A stretch of 64,000 bases of DNA from Paragordius varius (GCA_964247055.1 OZ176051.1:9920001-9984000), one strand, 5' to 3'; shown: positions 24,610 to 37,487, counted from the first letter of the stretch. Translations and numbers: made by a program. Notes: generated by a model not told the origin, from the sequence alone.

Positions 24610-27600
24610 TTACAAATTTGGATTAAGTGGTGTTGAATACTTCTTTCGACGTCTACGTGCTAACATCCGTATCAAATGTAATATGGCCCAGAAGATACCG
24701 ATTATGCTTAGAAGCCCAAGTATACCCCATAAAGCTCTACGGTATTTCATACATCTGGTCGTTTCTTTTGTCGCTTCTTTCAATGTTGATATTTCTTTGC
24801 GTTGAATTTGTTTCTCCAAATCGGGGTAAAATTTGTCCCAAAAAAAGCTTTGCATAGCTTTAAAATTGTTTCGAGTACCAAGTACCGGTCCTGACGCCTC
24901 CATATCCTTAATAACGACGTGTTTCAAATCGTTGGCCCGGACCCTAGGCCAAACCGTATTCCGTAGTAACGGTTTTCTAATATATGGATTACAAGAAAAA
25001 AATCAAACTAAATAATTGGAATTCCACACTCTTGAAAAAATAAACGTTAAATTTAAGAATTAAAAATCCTTCTTAAGTGCTTTTATTCAAATGTAATACC
25101 TATGTTTTGCAATATTGGTCCAAGTTTCCATCATAAATTCTGACATCAGTACATCAGGTATTTGGTAATTGTAATCTTTTTCAAATCCTTGCATTTCATT
25201 CAATATTTTAGCATGAGGCGTTTTTTCCAAAAAGCTTCGGTTAGTCATTGGAAATCCAAAAACATAAACCAGTTCGCTTCCTCTAGATGCAGCTAAACGA
25301 ATATTAAGTCAAAGATATAATTAGATAAGTTAAAGTTTGATAGATAAGATCATTTTTTTAAAAAAATTCGCATTTTTCTTTTATGGGCATAAAATATACC
25401 ATCACAATAACTAATTTAAACGTTTGTAAAATTTGAAAAACATTAGGCGTGTTTGGATTTATGTAATGATTCTTACCATACTTTTAATTTTGTTATCGAC
25501 ATTATGCAAGAAAACAAACTAAAATATTTAAAATATTTTTGAATAAATTTTACACAATATATATATAATATAACAAAATACCATTAGGAAACCAAGGAAT
25601 TCTAGCGTGTTCTGGTGCGTCCTCTGTTTTAGTTTCATAATCCCAAAGATAAGCGTATAACTTTCGGTGGGATTTCGCAAAATACTTGAGATCTTTCATG
25701 TATGGCACTGTAAATAACTGATCACCAACCATCTTAACATAAAAAATTAAGCTTTATATTTTTTCCTATATTATAAGGGTCAGGCAGATAAAAATAGGCG
25801 TTATAAATTCAAAACTAACCTACCCAAAATCGGAATTGAAAATGAAATAAACTCATCCAAGGTTAATTAATGTGTTAACTATGAATCCTTACTAAAAATT
25901 AAAAGCTAAACCTGTATTGCGCTAGAAGCGATCTTAGATTCATTGTTGGGATCTGACCAAGGTGTGTACAAAAAGGTTGCAGCCTTCTTCATAGGGATTT
26001 CATCGATAGGATAATTTTGGGAATGTAAGATGTGCGGAACTATCCGATTCTCAAACGTTTCTTTATTCAAAGTGAATTCGTTTCCGCTTATATTGTAGGT
26101 ATTTGCAGGGAGTAGAGGTGCTGGGTTATTTAATAAATAAATAATTTAATCATAAAAAATATTTGTTAGGATACGTTAATGAGTAAAAAATCTGTTAACA
26201 TATGTAATGCAGTAATCATCAGCCTTTGATTTATTCATGCCCGCACCAAATTTTTTTATCGGGCCACCTCAAAAGTTATAGTTATGTTACTAGCATTTTA
26301 AACAAAGTTATATTAATAACACTTTAAACAATGTAAAAGTATTTTTTCAAGCTTGCTCTATCCACCCCTGAGGTTAGGAGCCACTGATCTGAAATAAACA
26401 CATTTGACCATTTTAATAAAAACCGCCACTGATAACAGGAATAAGAAAGAAGGGAGAAAACTCACAATTAAAATTGGTGATTTTTAGTATAATTGTCAAC
26501 CCAAAATTTTAATATATAATATTTAAAAAATTAATTTTATTGGCAAAACACTTTTGAAGTAACTATTAAAAGTGTGTGTCATATAAAACGAGATTCGCCC
26601 AAAATATATTCCAAATCTCGAATTTAAAATCTATTATATCCAAAATGATTGTGGGCAGGTAATTGGGTTCGTAAATCAATTTCATCCACATATAATGAAA
26701 TAAGTTAAGATCACATTATACCATTACTAAAACTTAATAATTATTTAAACTAATATTTTATATATAAAATTTTATTATTTTTTCGATATATCTATTTATT
26801 CATCATTTATCCTATATTCTTTACTTATAACATATCCAGAACAAAGATGAATTAGATATTATAACGCAACTCAAATATATTTTTTAAAATTCACAAAAAT
26901 GTTTTTACGATAGTATGGGAGAGCACCCTCGGCGGAATTGATTCCGCACACAAGCACGGCGTCGGAATTGTATGGAATTTTCTTCATGGCCTCCTCAAAA
27001 TTTTGGCCTACTGCCTTTTCTCCCGTCAAATCTTCCAGGTATGGTTGAAATGGGTGATTCAAGTAATCATGGTCGTCAAGTGCACAAAACTGAAAAAATA
27101 TAATTATATAGAATTATATTCAGTAAAAGTATTATAACAATCCAAGTTTTTTTTACAAATGTCATTGATACTTAATTCTATAGATTTGAATATCATAAAA
27201 TGATGGTTAATAATGTGTTGGTAAAAAGAAGAAATACTCGAAAAAAAACTTTTTAATAATCAAAAATTTCGAAACCGACAATAGTAAGACTAATTATATA
27301 TTAATAGAAAACTTATTATCAAACATAAATCAATAGTCTTTACGCATCTCGCCATATAAATATTTTTTTAAATATTTATTAGTTAAAAAATGTGGGATAT
27401 AGTCAAACCTAAGGTTAAATCACTGAGGAATTATTACATGATTTTTTGCAAATTAACACGGGTCAATTAAATATATACTATTTACAGTTCAAATTCACCC
27501 TTGAGCAATTCAGCACATCCTCGAACAATTTAAATTCACCCTAAAATAAATTATGTGTTTTTTTAGGTTAAAAATTAACTATACTTTTTTATATTCTTAA

Positions 27601-30600
27601 AAATCAAATTTTGTTTAAAATTATTATAATACTGAAAAAATAATAAACTATGCCATAAAAATATAGTTCATATTAATGATGAGTTATATTAGCCAAAAAA
27701 CACATAATTCATTTTTAGGGTGAAATTGAATTATTCGAGGGTGAATTTAAAATGTTCAAGGGTAAATTTGAATTGTTTGAGGGTGAATTTGAATTGTTCA
27801 ACGGTGAACTTGAATTGTAAATGGTATACTATAAATCGGGCCTACCTTGCCAGCTACATCAATAATTTTTTGGACCGGCATTTTTTGTAAACATTCCACC
27901 ATTTTTTTATGATCGATATTTTCGTTGTCCGGACACTGAAGTTCGCGTGACACATAATCGATGGGATCAAACACTTTGGAATTTCTTGCTTCTTCTAACG
28001 AAGCTATGGAACCGCCTTGTGCAATGGCCGCATCAAACAAACCTATGACCATATTTTAAAAACATTTTGGAAATTATGATGGAAGAATGTATGTTATTTC
28101 ACATAATCTTTTGTATTATAAATTTGGGATGGTTTTTAGATTAATTACTGGATTTGTCTAAAAAACATAACTAGCGTTATAAGTCGATAGTGGTACACCA
28201 TTTAAAATTTATAGATGTATTGAGCAAACTCATATTTTTGCTTAAAAATTTGATCTAACTAAATGAAATTAACAAATAAATTTTGGGGGATCGAAAACTT
28301 TTTTACCACATGCTCTTTTTTGACCAGATATATCAACATTGATAACCGCGGTTGCAAAAATACAATACAAACCTCAATTATTGACATATCCTATTTCACA
28401 TCAATCCAAAATTATTTTTTACGTTTTACAATACATAGCCTACAACATCATATCTGAATATTAAAAAATGAACGAAATAAATAAACCAAATAATGTAAAA
28501 TCGTTTGGAGCTGTAAAAACCATTCCACTCAGAATAATTTCTTTTCAAATAAATCAAACAGAATCTGTTAAAAAATGATTTGGAACCACCGAAAACGGTT
28601 AGTGTTCCAATACCTTAAAATTTTATTTAAAATATACCATTTACAGCTCAAATTCACCCTCGAAGAATTCGATTACCCCTAAACATTTCAAATTCACCCT
28701 TAATTAATTCAAAACCTTAAATATGGATTATAATTTTTTGGGTTGATGTAACTCAAGCAATATGAATTATAACTTATGACATAGTTGATATTTTTTCTCC
28801 AGTTAATTTTATTTTCAAAAATATTAAAAAAGATAGGTATTTAATTCAAAAAAATTTAATTTTAGGGTGAATTGAATCCGAATTTTTTGATGAGAAATAT
28901 AAAATGTTCCAGACATGAATCGTTCAAAGGTTATGATGATTGCAAAAAAAATATATTTTATAGATACCTCTGGCGTGAGGTATTGTCAACAAAAGTTTGA
29001 CACTCGTGGCACCACTCCCTTGCCCAAAAATGGTTATTCTATCAGGATCTCCGCCAATGTTTGCAATGTTATCTTTTATCCAGGTAAGGGCAGCGATTTG
29101 ATCATGTATTCCACAATTTCCACATGCCGTAGAGGTATTGGTTTGACCCAAAAAACCTGACATAGATAATAAATTATTGTTGTTTATATAAGGAATAAAA
29201 CCTTTTTACTTTTCCTCTTTGAGAGAAAATATATTATACCCTTAAAACTTAGGCTTTTTTAACTCCCAATAATATTTATTTTATAAAAAATTGGCAAAAA
29301 TCTAAATTTGTTTTGAAGATCTGTCACCCATTAATACTGTTCTTACGAATAAATTCTTTGTGGGGAAAAATTTTAAATATAGTAAATTTAATAATTGTAT
29401 CCTCACCCAAAACTCCCAAACGATAATTCACAGTTATAACTATAACGTGAAATCGGGCTGCTAATACGTAAGCCGGATAATAGTTTCCAGATCCCGCAAG
29501 GAAAAAACCACCATGAATATAGACCATTACAGCAAATTTTTCATTTTCGGTCGCATTGGCATCCTAAAAATTATGAACTCTAAGTTATAAAGTTTATTAC
29601 ATGCCTAATAAAATAAATTATTTTACAAAAATATTTAAAGTTAAGTACCATGTTTTTTTGGAGATTTAAATAAGATAGAAATCATTTTTAAATATATGTT
29701 TTCATTAAACCTCTAGTTTGCCTTATAAAGTTGGATTTTCTCGATGAAATAAATTGGATTTAAAAACTAGTTTAACGGTTAATATAAAGTATAAAAAACA
29801 TCGTGGTAGTTTAATGTGAAAGCTTATAGAAAAAAGCGGTATTACTTATATAAAAATCTCTTTACGGTGTAAAAATTTAACTGGTTATAAACTTACATGG
29901 TCCCATTTGATAAATATCAAATCTTTTTATAAATCCATTTTATTCTATAGTAGATAAAACTTATTGTTAACTGATCCTAAAGACGATTGTACAGCAAATG
30001 ATAACTATAACTTGGAAGTTAGACTTCATCAAACCATTTAAATAAATAACCAAAATTTTCGATAATTTACAATGCCGTAATCATAGAATCTGGTTTAAGC
30101 TGCTTAAAAAATAAAGATTTGTTCTAATTTCGTTTCATTTATCATTAAATATTTTTAATTTATACTCAAATTTTTAGTTTATATTTTAATTTTATTTTTT
30201 ATATTTGACAAAGATTACTTGTAGTAATCGAATATTTACTCTAAAAAATTCATTCAATTATAGCTGAATTATAATTGTAATAATATAATCGATCAAGATA
30301 TCATTAGGATGAAGCATGTGAAACTTATATAAGTAAATCCACTACATTGTCAGCAGATAATCTAATTAATGCTCATAAATCACAGAAATTTTGTTAAACC
30401 TCAAAAAATAGTACACAATAATAAATTATCCATTATGATTAAGTAGATTTATGTGCGTTATAAATAATTGCAATTACGTAATTAAAGTTAAAAGTGTAGC
30501 ATAGCGCTTACATGAGATTTAGGGACATAGATATTAAGGTAGAGACAATCTTCATTCCCCAGAATTTGCTTAGTAACAGGCTGGTATTGATAACATGTTG

Positions 30601-31136
30601 GGGGTAACTCTGTTGCCATACGGACATCGCCATCATATGGTTTGGGAGCTTTTGGTTCCTAATGCAATTATAATTATTGACATTAAATATGATTTAACAT
30701 TTTTTTCGTAGAACAAGTATAAAAAATGCACAATCGATATGAAATGTGGCAAAAATTTAGATGGCTTAATTAGATAAATAGAGAAATATTCATAGAAATA
30801 CGAATATTTTTGCTCATAGTTAGGGGCTTAATATTAATGTGGTATGTAATTAAAATGAAACAATGTTATACAATCCCCCTTAAAGAACAGTTTAATTAAT
30901 AATTATAAGCCTTTATACTCCCGTTTTTTTTTAAAAAAGTTATCCCAAAACTAATTCAAGTGTTTCTCATTAATCTTCAATGGCACTTAATAAAGAGTTT
31001 AATTTAAATTGGGGAAAATAATAATAGGATTAATTATAATGTGTGCAGTAATAAATGATCCAAAAAGTCTAAATATTGATTTTAATTTATTTTATTCCAA
31101 ATTAATGCTTTAGTCAATAATAAATGGATAATTTTT

Positions 31137-31172
<36 letters not shown>

Positions 31173-32341
31173 TATATTAATATATGTAAGAGTTAGTAGG
31201 AAACAGCCAATTTTGATTTTTATTGATAAAAATCAAAATATTTTGTCTGTACGTAATATCTAAGATAACTAAATATATATTAAATGAAATTAATTTAACT
31301 ATTTAAGTCAATAACATAAAAAACTTTTAAAATCGTGACTCCAACATAATTAGACATGTAAATTATTTTCATAATAATTCTTGAAATAACTAATGTTGAT
31401 CAAATAAAAACCCAAATTTTTTAACTATATCCTTGTGAAATCGAAGAAAATGCTCAGTAACCAAATATAAATGATGATATAGAATTAAATTTTAAATTGA
31501 TAATTCCTTAAAATGATAGAAATTCATTTTTAAAATTAACTGGTAAATAGAATTTTATGGTATTATAAATAAATAAAACATAATAAAGTTGTTCAAAGTA
31601 ATACGAATGTCAAGGTAACAGCGTATAGCTTAAAGAAAAAGAAAAATATTTTTTAGCGGTAAAAATTATATCAAAATTTGTATATATAGTCAAAATAAGT
31701 TATTATTAAAGCAAATAACAAATAAATTTGTACTTATATATATATAAATATAAAAATGTATAAAATTAAAATATGATTAATTTTATTGAAAAAAAAAACC
31801 AGAACTCCATAAAATTATAAATATTTAGATAGATATAAAAGGTGACATAATATTGATATTTTAATTTCAAAGATAATAGCTGATTAATAGGGATTATCCA
31901 ATAAGAATAGGTTTGATGAAAAATAAACAGTTTAATATCACTAACTACGAATACTTGATTGCACTCGATTTAAGAGATCCTTAAATAGCATATAAATTAT
32001 AGAGGTATGATGTAATTTAAAACTTGAAATCGCAAGGAACCAAGAGGTGGCTCAGCATAAGGAACTCCCATAAAAACTGTGACCTCTTCGCCCCCAGGCA
32101 CAGTTATAATTTTGCCTTTTAGTGTGCCTTCATGCGTTTGGAAAAGTGTTGATGAACCCTTTTTGGTTATTGGTTTGTTGGGAAGTGGTGAGTTGAGCAA
32201 TGTATTTTTAATGTTATTCCTGGAAATTTCATTTGTGATAACTAAATTTTCCCGGGGTAAATCAATTGATTGACCGAAATTGGAAGGAAACAATGTTGTT
32301 AACCAGAATATAAGACAAATAACATAAATATGTTGACCCAT
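24610..32341 (-). CDS. Cholinesterase-like membrane protein, catalytically dead (pseudo-carboxylesterase)
   Basis: Carboxylesterase-fold ectodomain with a C-terminal anchor. Ten exons: 32341-32024, 30658-30512, 29563-29407, 29156-28968, 28042-27846, 27089-26909, 26120-25912, 25732-25582, 25292-25100, 24976-24610; phases agree and give 702 residues. Visible: signal peptide (residues 1-24), [16 protein letters not shown], the first disulfide pair (CYQY / [12 protein letters not shown]), the oxyanion loop [13 protein letters not shown], and [14 protein letters not shown]. At the nucleophile elbow the usual GESAG reads GQGSG, so the Ser is Gly254; the catalytic His is Arg520 ([12 protein letters not shown]), while the acid Glu390 (SAEG) stays. 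A hydrophobic helix (about 662-686) is followed by RRRRKK and a tail of about 10 residues. Two missing catalytic residues plus a membrane anchor point to the cholinesterase-like adhesion group (neuroligin, gliotactin, glutactin, neurotactin); the very short tail argues against a neuroligin. The exact subfamily is open. Confidence 0.93.
27474..27830. repeat. TTCAAATTCACCC inverted-repeat MITE-like element, best-preserved copy
   Basis: About 357 bp inside the fifth intron of the esterase-like gene, ending only about 15 bp from the splice donor of exon 5. Both ends are inverted and built from head-to-tail ~20-bp units of the type TTCAAATTCACCCTTGAACA; the outer edge reads CATTTACAATTCAAA-like on each side. 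The core holds ATTATGTGTTTTTTTAGG and its inverted partner AAAAAACACATAATTC. No coding capacity. Confidence 0.7.
28632..28928. repeat. TTCAAATTCACCC MITE-like element, worn copy
   Basis: In the fourth intron of the esterase-like gene. Left end TATACCATTTACAGCTCAAA with CACCC units; core with GGTTGATGTAACTCAAGC; right end reduced to a single GGGTGAATTG unit and decayed sequence. Confidence 0.6.
30130..30290. repeat. Dispersed repeat, inverted partner of 15895-16035
   Basis: Contains TTTGACAAAGATTACTTGTA and GTAATCGAATATTTACTC, the reverse complement of the copy upstream of the myosin gene. Located in the second intron of the esterase-like gene. Confidence 0.5.
31141..31168. repeat. TA microsatellite
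   Basis: Fourteen TA dinucleotides within the first intron of the esterase-like gene. Confidence 0.9.
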
Positions 32342-32909
32342 TTATATAGGAATATCGAATATTAAATTAAAAAAGAATAAATGTTGTGTAAGAAGATTTA
32401 TTATATGAAGTGTATTGAATATATATTTTGATGATATATTTAGATTCCTATTGTCATTTTTATTTCAAAATCGATAATTATTGGGCATCCGCGCTTAAAA
32501 AATTAAATTAACGTTAACACAATAAGAACGAAAAATGTTTATTCATTTTCATTTAAATTTAATATATAATTGAAGAGCGCCTTTACCAATGTAATAAAGC
32601 ATAATAAAAAATATTATTGTAATTGCGCATTCTTTTCACCTAAAGCCATTTATTGTCCTTAAAAAATATATTATAATATATAAAAAACTAATTATAATAC
32701 ATATTATATATATTTCCATAACTCTTTATGATTAAAAACATCAATGTTGATTTGTGGGAAACAAATGAATCAATCAATCGCATAATTTTTTTGGCAGAAA
32801 TGCCGTGTCAAAACCTTGATTATTATATTTATACATTCATTTTTATCACTGATACTTTTTTATTTCTATTTTAAAATACATTATCTTAATTTTTTTGGTA
32901 TTAATTTAA
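32342..32909. other. Divergent intergenic region, esterase-like / LITAF-like
   Basis: 568 bp between two start codons on opposite strands; it must hold both promoters unless non-coding 5' exons exist. Only AT-rich sequence is seen; no motif could be assigned. Confidence 0.5.
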
Positions 32910-33209
32910 ATGTACGGAGGCCAGCAATATGTACAGTTGGGAGATGTACCAGTACCTATGGTTTGTCCAAATTGTCGAAATCAAATTGTCACTCGAATAA
33001 GGCAAGTCGATAGTCAATGTTGTAGACCAACCACGGCTGGAAGTACTTCAGGTGTATGTTTATGTTGTCTCCCTATCCCAGGATTTTATTGTCCAATCCC
33101 AATCCCTATACCTTGTTATTCACCTTGTGCTTGTGGGAATCAAACTACGTTAGAACATTCATGTCCAGTCTGTGGTTTTGTCATAGGCAATGCCGTTATG
33201 AATTATTAA
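32910..33209 (+). CDS. LITAF-domain protein (LITAF/CDIP1-like)
   Basis: Single-exon gene of 99 residues. LITAF-domain proteins bind zinc and insert a cysteine-rich hydrophobic hairpin into the cytosolic face of late endosomal/lysosomal membranes. Visible: N-terminal CPNC (residues 19-22) followed by QIVTRI, a Cys-rich hydrophobic middle (GVCLCCLPIPGFYCPIPIPI), and the C-terminal knuckle HSCPVCGFVIG. Family members are usually 80-160 residues, so this is near the short end and lacks a long PPxY-rich N-terminal tail. It has more cysteines than usual in the middle (several between residues 37 and 72). It is convergent with MED22, 127 bp between the stops. Confidence 0.82.
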   Translation: MYGGQQYVQLGDVPVPMVCPNCRNQIVTRIRQVDSQCCRPTTAGSTSGVCLCCLPIPGFYCPIPIPIPCYSPCACGNQTTLEHSCPVCGFVIGNAVMNY

Positions 33210-33336
33210 AAAAATTAAATAACTCAGAAACTATAGCATATATCTAAATACACGGTTTTGCATAATACAGCTCAACTCAACTTTATTGGAATTTATTAAC
33301 ATTTATTACAAATGTATTGGCACATCTCATTACAAT

Positions 33337-33794
33337 TTATTTATATGGATTTGTGTAATATTCTTCTTCTAGTTCATATAAATTGGATATCATTTCTTCC
33401 TTGATTATACCTAGTTTTTCTTCAATATTTTGTTTCATATCCTCAAACGCCGTTATATTAGATGAGATACTTTGATTGATAGATCGAAAATCGTTCAAGA
33501 TATATAGTTCTTTGATATTTTTTACTAAATTTATCAGGGATTGACCAGCCCTTAACTAAATAAAATCAATATTTACCATATTGGCTGCCCTAACTTGTGT
33601 TTCAAATAACTCTTCTTCATTCTGCACGATTTTAGATGATTGTCCATAATCTTCGGACTTATATTATTAAATTTAATTACTTTAGCAGTTTTGATAATTT
33701 CACTCATATTGTCCAGCAAAGAATTTACATTGTCTTTCAAATCTCTCTTCATAGCCAATATAAGCGTTTCTTTGTTTTGGGGCTTTAGGGACAT
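33337..33794 (-). CDS. MED22: Mediator complex subunit 22
   Basis: Head-module subunit of Mediator, which links activators to RNA polymerase II. Exons 33794-33681, 33657-33577 and 33555-33337 give 137 residues, against about 140 in human MED22 (Surf5). Matching blocks: KETLILAMKRDLKDNVNSLL, DNMSEIIKTAK, ETQVRAANMLRAGQSLINLV, LYILNDFRSINQSI and the C-terminal ISNLYELEEEYYTNPYK. The two introns are 23 nt (33680-33658) and 21 nt (33576-33556); without removing them the frame runs into stops and the homology breaks. AATAAA polyadenylation signals lie 30-60 bp past the stop (for example 33287-33282 on the minus strand). An unspliced reading would stop at 33573 and give only 73 residues, which is not the real product. 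Confidence 0.95.
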
Positions 33795-34055
33795 TTAAAT
33801 CCGTATGTTTTACAGATATCTGTATGCATAAGAGCAAATGACCGTTTTATATGCGTTACCACGTTTATTTAGGGATAATAACCCTGATGCGATTTCATAT
33901 AGAAATATTAAATTCACACCCTTGACATTTTAAAAAATTAGGTGTATTAAATGTTTATACTTTTTCTGTTGCATAAAATAGGGCGGTATAAATATCTCAT
34001 GAATACACACTGCGCTCAAAATCAGGGGTGAAATCCTGGTTATATATATATATAG

Positions 34056-35855
34056 ATGAACCTGTATCAGGGTGCTTTAGGTTTCGGCCCTTACGATTGT
34101 TAAGAAGATTTTGACACTTTTGTAGTATGTGCTCCACTTATGAAAATGACAAAATTTGCGCACATTTTGTTAAATAAATTTTTTTGGTAAAACTAAATTG
34201 CTTCATTTCAAAAAATATCGATATATAAAAAGCAAAATACTATTTTTATAAAATTCTAATTAGTTCCGAGAGTCCTATTTTTTTAAATCTTCTAAAATAG
34301 GCTAGTTTTTTATAAAAGTAAAAATACCGAGAGTTGCGCGATAAATTTTCAGATGGCTCAATTTCCTCAAAAAGATTAATGCCTTTCATTTGGATAAAAC
34401 GTATTCATTTCAAATTTGATATAAATTGGGGTAGTTAGCTACCCAAGGTGGATTAAAATTAAATACTTTAAAAAATATGGATGGTATAACTTTTCACGTA
34501 TATAACAATATAGACAAAAATTCATTCAAAAATATTTATGTCTTCGAAGTGTGGAACTTTTTTTCAATACTAAATTTTAATTACATATTTAGGCTTATTT
34601 ACACAGTGTTATAAAATCGGAGTCTTAAAAAAATATCCTGATGACATGTATTTTAGAATATATGTATCAGGAATCCATAGTGCTATTGATTTTGGGTCTT
34701 ACGAGAGGAAATATGTTATTTACACTTTTGTGGCAGATGCTCCATATCAGAAAATGGCAATTGCACATTTTTTGTTATATAAATTTTTTAGCTTCATTCC
34801 AAAAACTATAATATATTATAAACTACTTTTAACACTTCGATTCAAATTGGGGTATCCAAATACCCCAGACCAAATTAAAATTAATATTTTTACAAAACTA
34901 CTGAAGAAAACGGTCCCAATTTAAATTTATGCTTATAACCTGATAAATATTATATAAATATGCCAAAATATCTTGATAAAATTTTGTTTTGAAAAAAAAG
35001 CTCCATCTCAAACTACTTCGACGCCATTTTTATTTTACAAAATTTTTGCAAAATAGCGTCTTTTTTTGATTTTAAGGGTAAAACTAAAGCTAATTTTTAT
35101 ATAAATTACATCTAATATTGAAAGATATAGAAAAAGCGGTTTAGTTTGTATAATTTTTCAATTTTAAAATTTGACATATGTCATGTTGACGAAATTTTTA
35201 CCTTTCGGTTTTAGCCTAAAATAAGTAATATCAAGTATTTTTGAATAAAATTTTTTATATATTTTGGTTTATTAATGTTAGATAAGTGCAAAATTTTGCC
35301 ATGGTTTCGATTCCTTCTATATTTTTTGAAGAATTTAATTTTAAACAGGCCTGGGGTATCCAACTACCCCAATTTGAATCGAAGGACTAAAATGAGTGTG
35401 TTGTATTCAAGTGTTAATATAAAAAATGATTCCAACAAAATTATTTTTAAATGTGGAGTCCGAATGTCCCAATTTTTTGCTCTAAAAAGAATTTGTTTTT
35501 TTAAAACCCAAAAATTGCGCGATAAAATTTTTAAATATGCTAAATGATATCAAAAAAATATATTTATAAAAATACATACTTCTATATAAATGTATACTTT
35601 TAAAAAAATTTGATAATTTTGTGGTAGCGTACTTCCTACTAATTTAAGGAATGATGGAAACGGAATAAAAATGTTTGATATTATATAAACACTTTTTCTA
35701 TATAATTTAATGAGCTAATTCTATCGCTTCGAATTATAATTTATGGCGTTTACTTTTAAATTTTGGGGAATTATATAAGTGTAGAGTTAACATGAGAAAT
35801 AATACTATTTTATTTTTGCATACTAAGATAATTTACTCTTTAACCTACCATCTTT
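34056..35855. repeat. Two left ends of the GTATCAGG family and an internal inverted repeat
   Basis: Family left ends occur at about 34056 (CTGTATCAGGGTGCTTTAGG, CTTACGATTG, TTTGTAGTATGTGCTCC) and 34656 (GTATCAGGAATCCATAGTGC, CTTACGAGAGG, TTTGTGGCAGATGCTCCAT). Within the second, CGATTCAAATTGGGGTATCC near 34845 recurs in reverse complement near 35370 (GGGGTATCCAACTACCCC region), so it has a fold-back interior. The only good right end downstream is at 38265-38345. No coding sequence recognised. Confidence 0.5.
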
Positions 35856-35859
35856 CTTT

Positions 35860-37460
35860 AGCCTGATATCAATCGGGAAGTTTCGGGATCGGATCGGGTA
35901 CCGATGAGTGGTAATACGGGAAGCTTCACTTGTTTGTCTGGGATTAACTTGAATCTGATACCGCCTTTAGACGCAAGTACATTTCAGGGGTTTATATTTC
36001 GTGTTCCGTGGGCTGTATTCGGATGTTATGTTGTTGTTTGGGTTTCTTATGATGCGTGCGGCATGATGCCTATTATGTTAGAAATATGATGGTTGATATC
36101 GCTGCTTTACCCAAAGTTTTATTCTTTTCCTCCTTTCTGTCGCTTGGGCATTGGTCAGCATGTTTGAAAACTTTGTCGTTTACGTTGAACGATCTCCACA
36201 CTGTCCCTCTCTCCAACCAGTACTCAATTCCTTCTTGATATATATCTTTTGCCCCTTTTCAAACTCCCGCGGAATGTCGGGCATATCCATAAACTTGTGT
36301 TTGTTTCATCTAAGTTAAAGGACTTTGGACACCTCGTTATAAAAAGGGGTGCGCAGGAGTTTGCTTTGATGATTTGTGATGGATGTTGCTGTAGGTTAAA
36401 AAATTCTATTTAATCTTCGTTCTGGATCGGATGGAAATCGACTTAAAAAAGTTTTAGGTATAAATTATTACCACATTTATTTGGGTGGTAAGTAGCGGAG
36501 GCTCTATGCAATATTAAAATTTGTGGCTTAACTTTCTCTGAATTAGTCTATCTCCAACAAATAATAACCCATAAGGAATTAGGGGTTATACGGAGGCAAG
36601 AAACTCTCTGGCAGATCAAGTACTCAGTTATATCGAATCATGCGTTGCTTTCAATACCATTTTTGTTTGTTACCCGCTGATTTCTCTCCCCCATAAAATG
36701 TTTAGGGATGGGATGAATTTTGAATGAAAATTACGCGAACCCAAAATTAATTCTATTACAATTATATATGAGGAGGGTGTATGGCAGCTATCATAAAATA
36801 ATAGGACCTAATATCCCATAGATTGTTGGGAGAGTTTTATTTTATCACTGCCCAGTTTTAAACCAATTTTTTCTAATTTAATAAATAACTGAATTAAGAT
36901 TTTCTAATGCTTTGTGTCGGCTTAGCCTGACGCTATAACGTCGTTTAAATAGACATCGGGGTCTGTTTCTTGTAAATCACTCATTATTTGTTGAAAGAAA
37001 GAGCGTAATTTTAACTGAAAGGCATTTGTTTCTAATTAAAGAACCCCTTATGAGTAGAAATCGTTAACAGTTGTTAGCAATCTGGGTGTACGAAATATAC
37101 ATCTTTTTAATCTAGCGTCGAGGCGATTAGCCAAATTAAATTTTTGAGATAAGGTCGTTAAAGGTTCGGATTATGTATTGAGGTGTTTTATGTGTGGGTT
37201 TATACCTATTGTAAAATCAGAGCCTATTCTAAGCTGCTTATTTTTTTTGAAACATTAATAGGACTAAACCAAACAATTCGTGTCTTTTTGGATCAACAGG
37301 TTATATTAAGTTTACCTAATCTAGTTTTCTCGCCTTCCACTTTGTTCTGCAATGATTGTAGCACCTTCTGTATCTAAAAAATATTTTAATGGGTTTACCT
37401 TTACTGCAGCCACCTCTTCATTAACTCAAAGCGCGACGGAAATATATTTTTTAAGAGGGA
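35860..37460 (-). mobile_element. Ty3/Gypsy LTR-retrotransposon fossil (pol remnants)
   Basis: Minus-strand remnants of a Ty3/Gypsy pol region. Around 36.8-37.1 kb short peptides match the reverse-transcriptase palm region and its downstream GLKL-type motif; around 36.1-36.4 kb remnants resemble the C-terminal part of a Gypsy integrase. The stretch is noticeably richer in G+C than its surroundings. It is thoroughly broken, with many interruptions, and no LTRs were recognised, so it is an old fossil rather than an active element. It lies between a GTATCAGG-family left end and a right end, and is directly abutted by a MITE-like copy. Confidence 0.55.
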
Positions 37461-37487
37461 GGAAATTTTTACATCGGCGTCAACTAA

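Noticed and set aside
33573-33794. A 73-residue single-exon protein at the MED22 locus
   Set aside because: It is the result of reading through the first 23-nt intron; the spliced reading gives the full MED22 family match.
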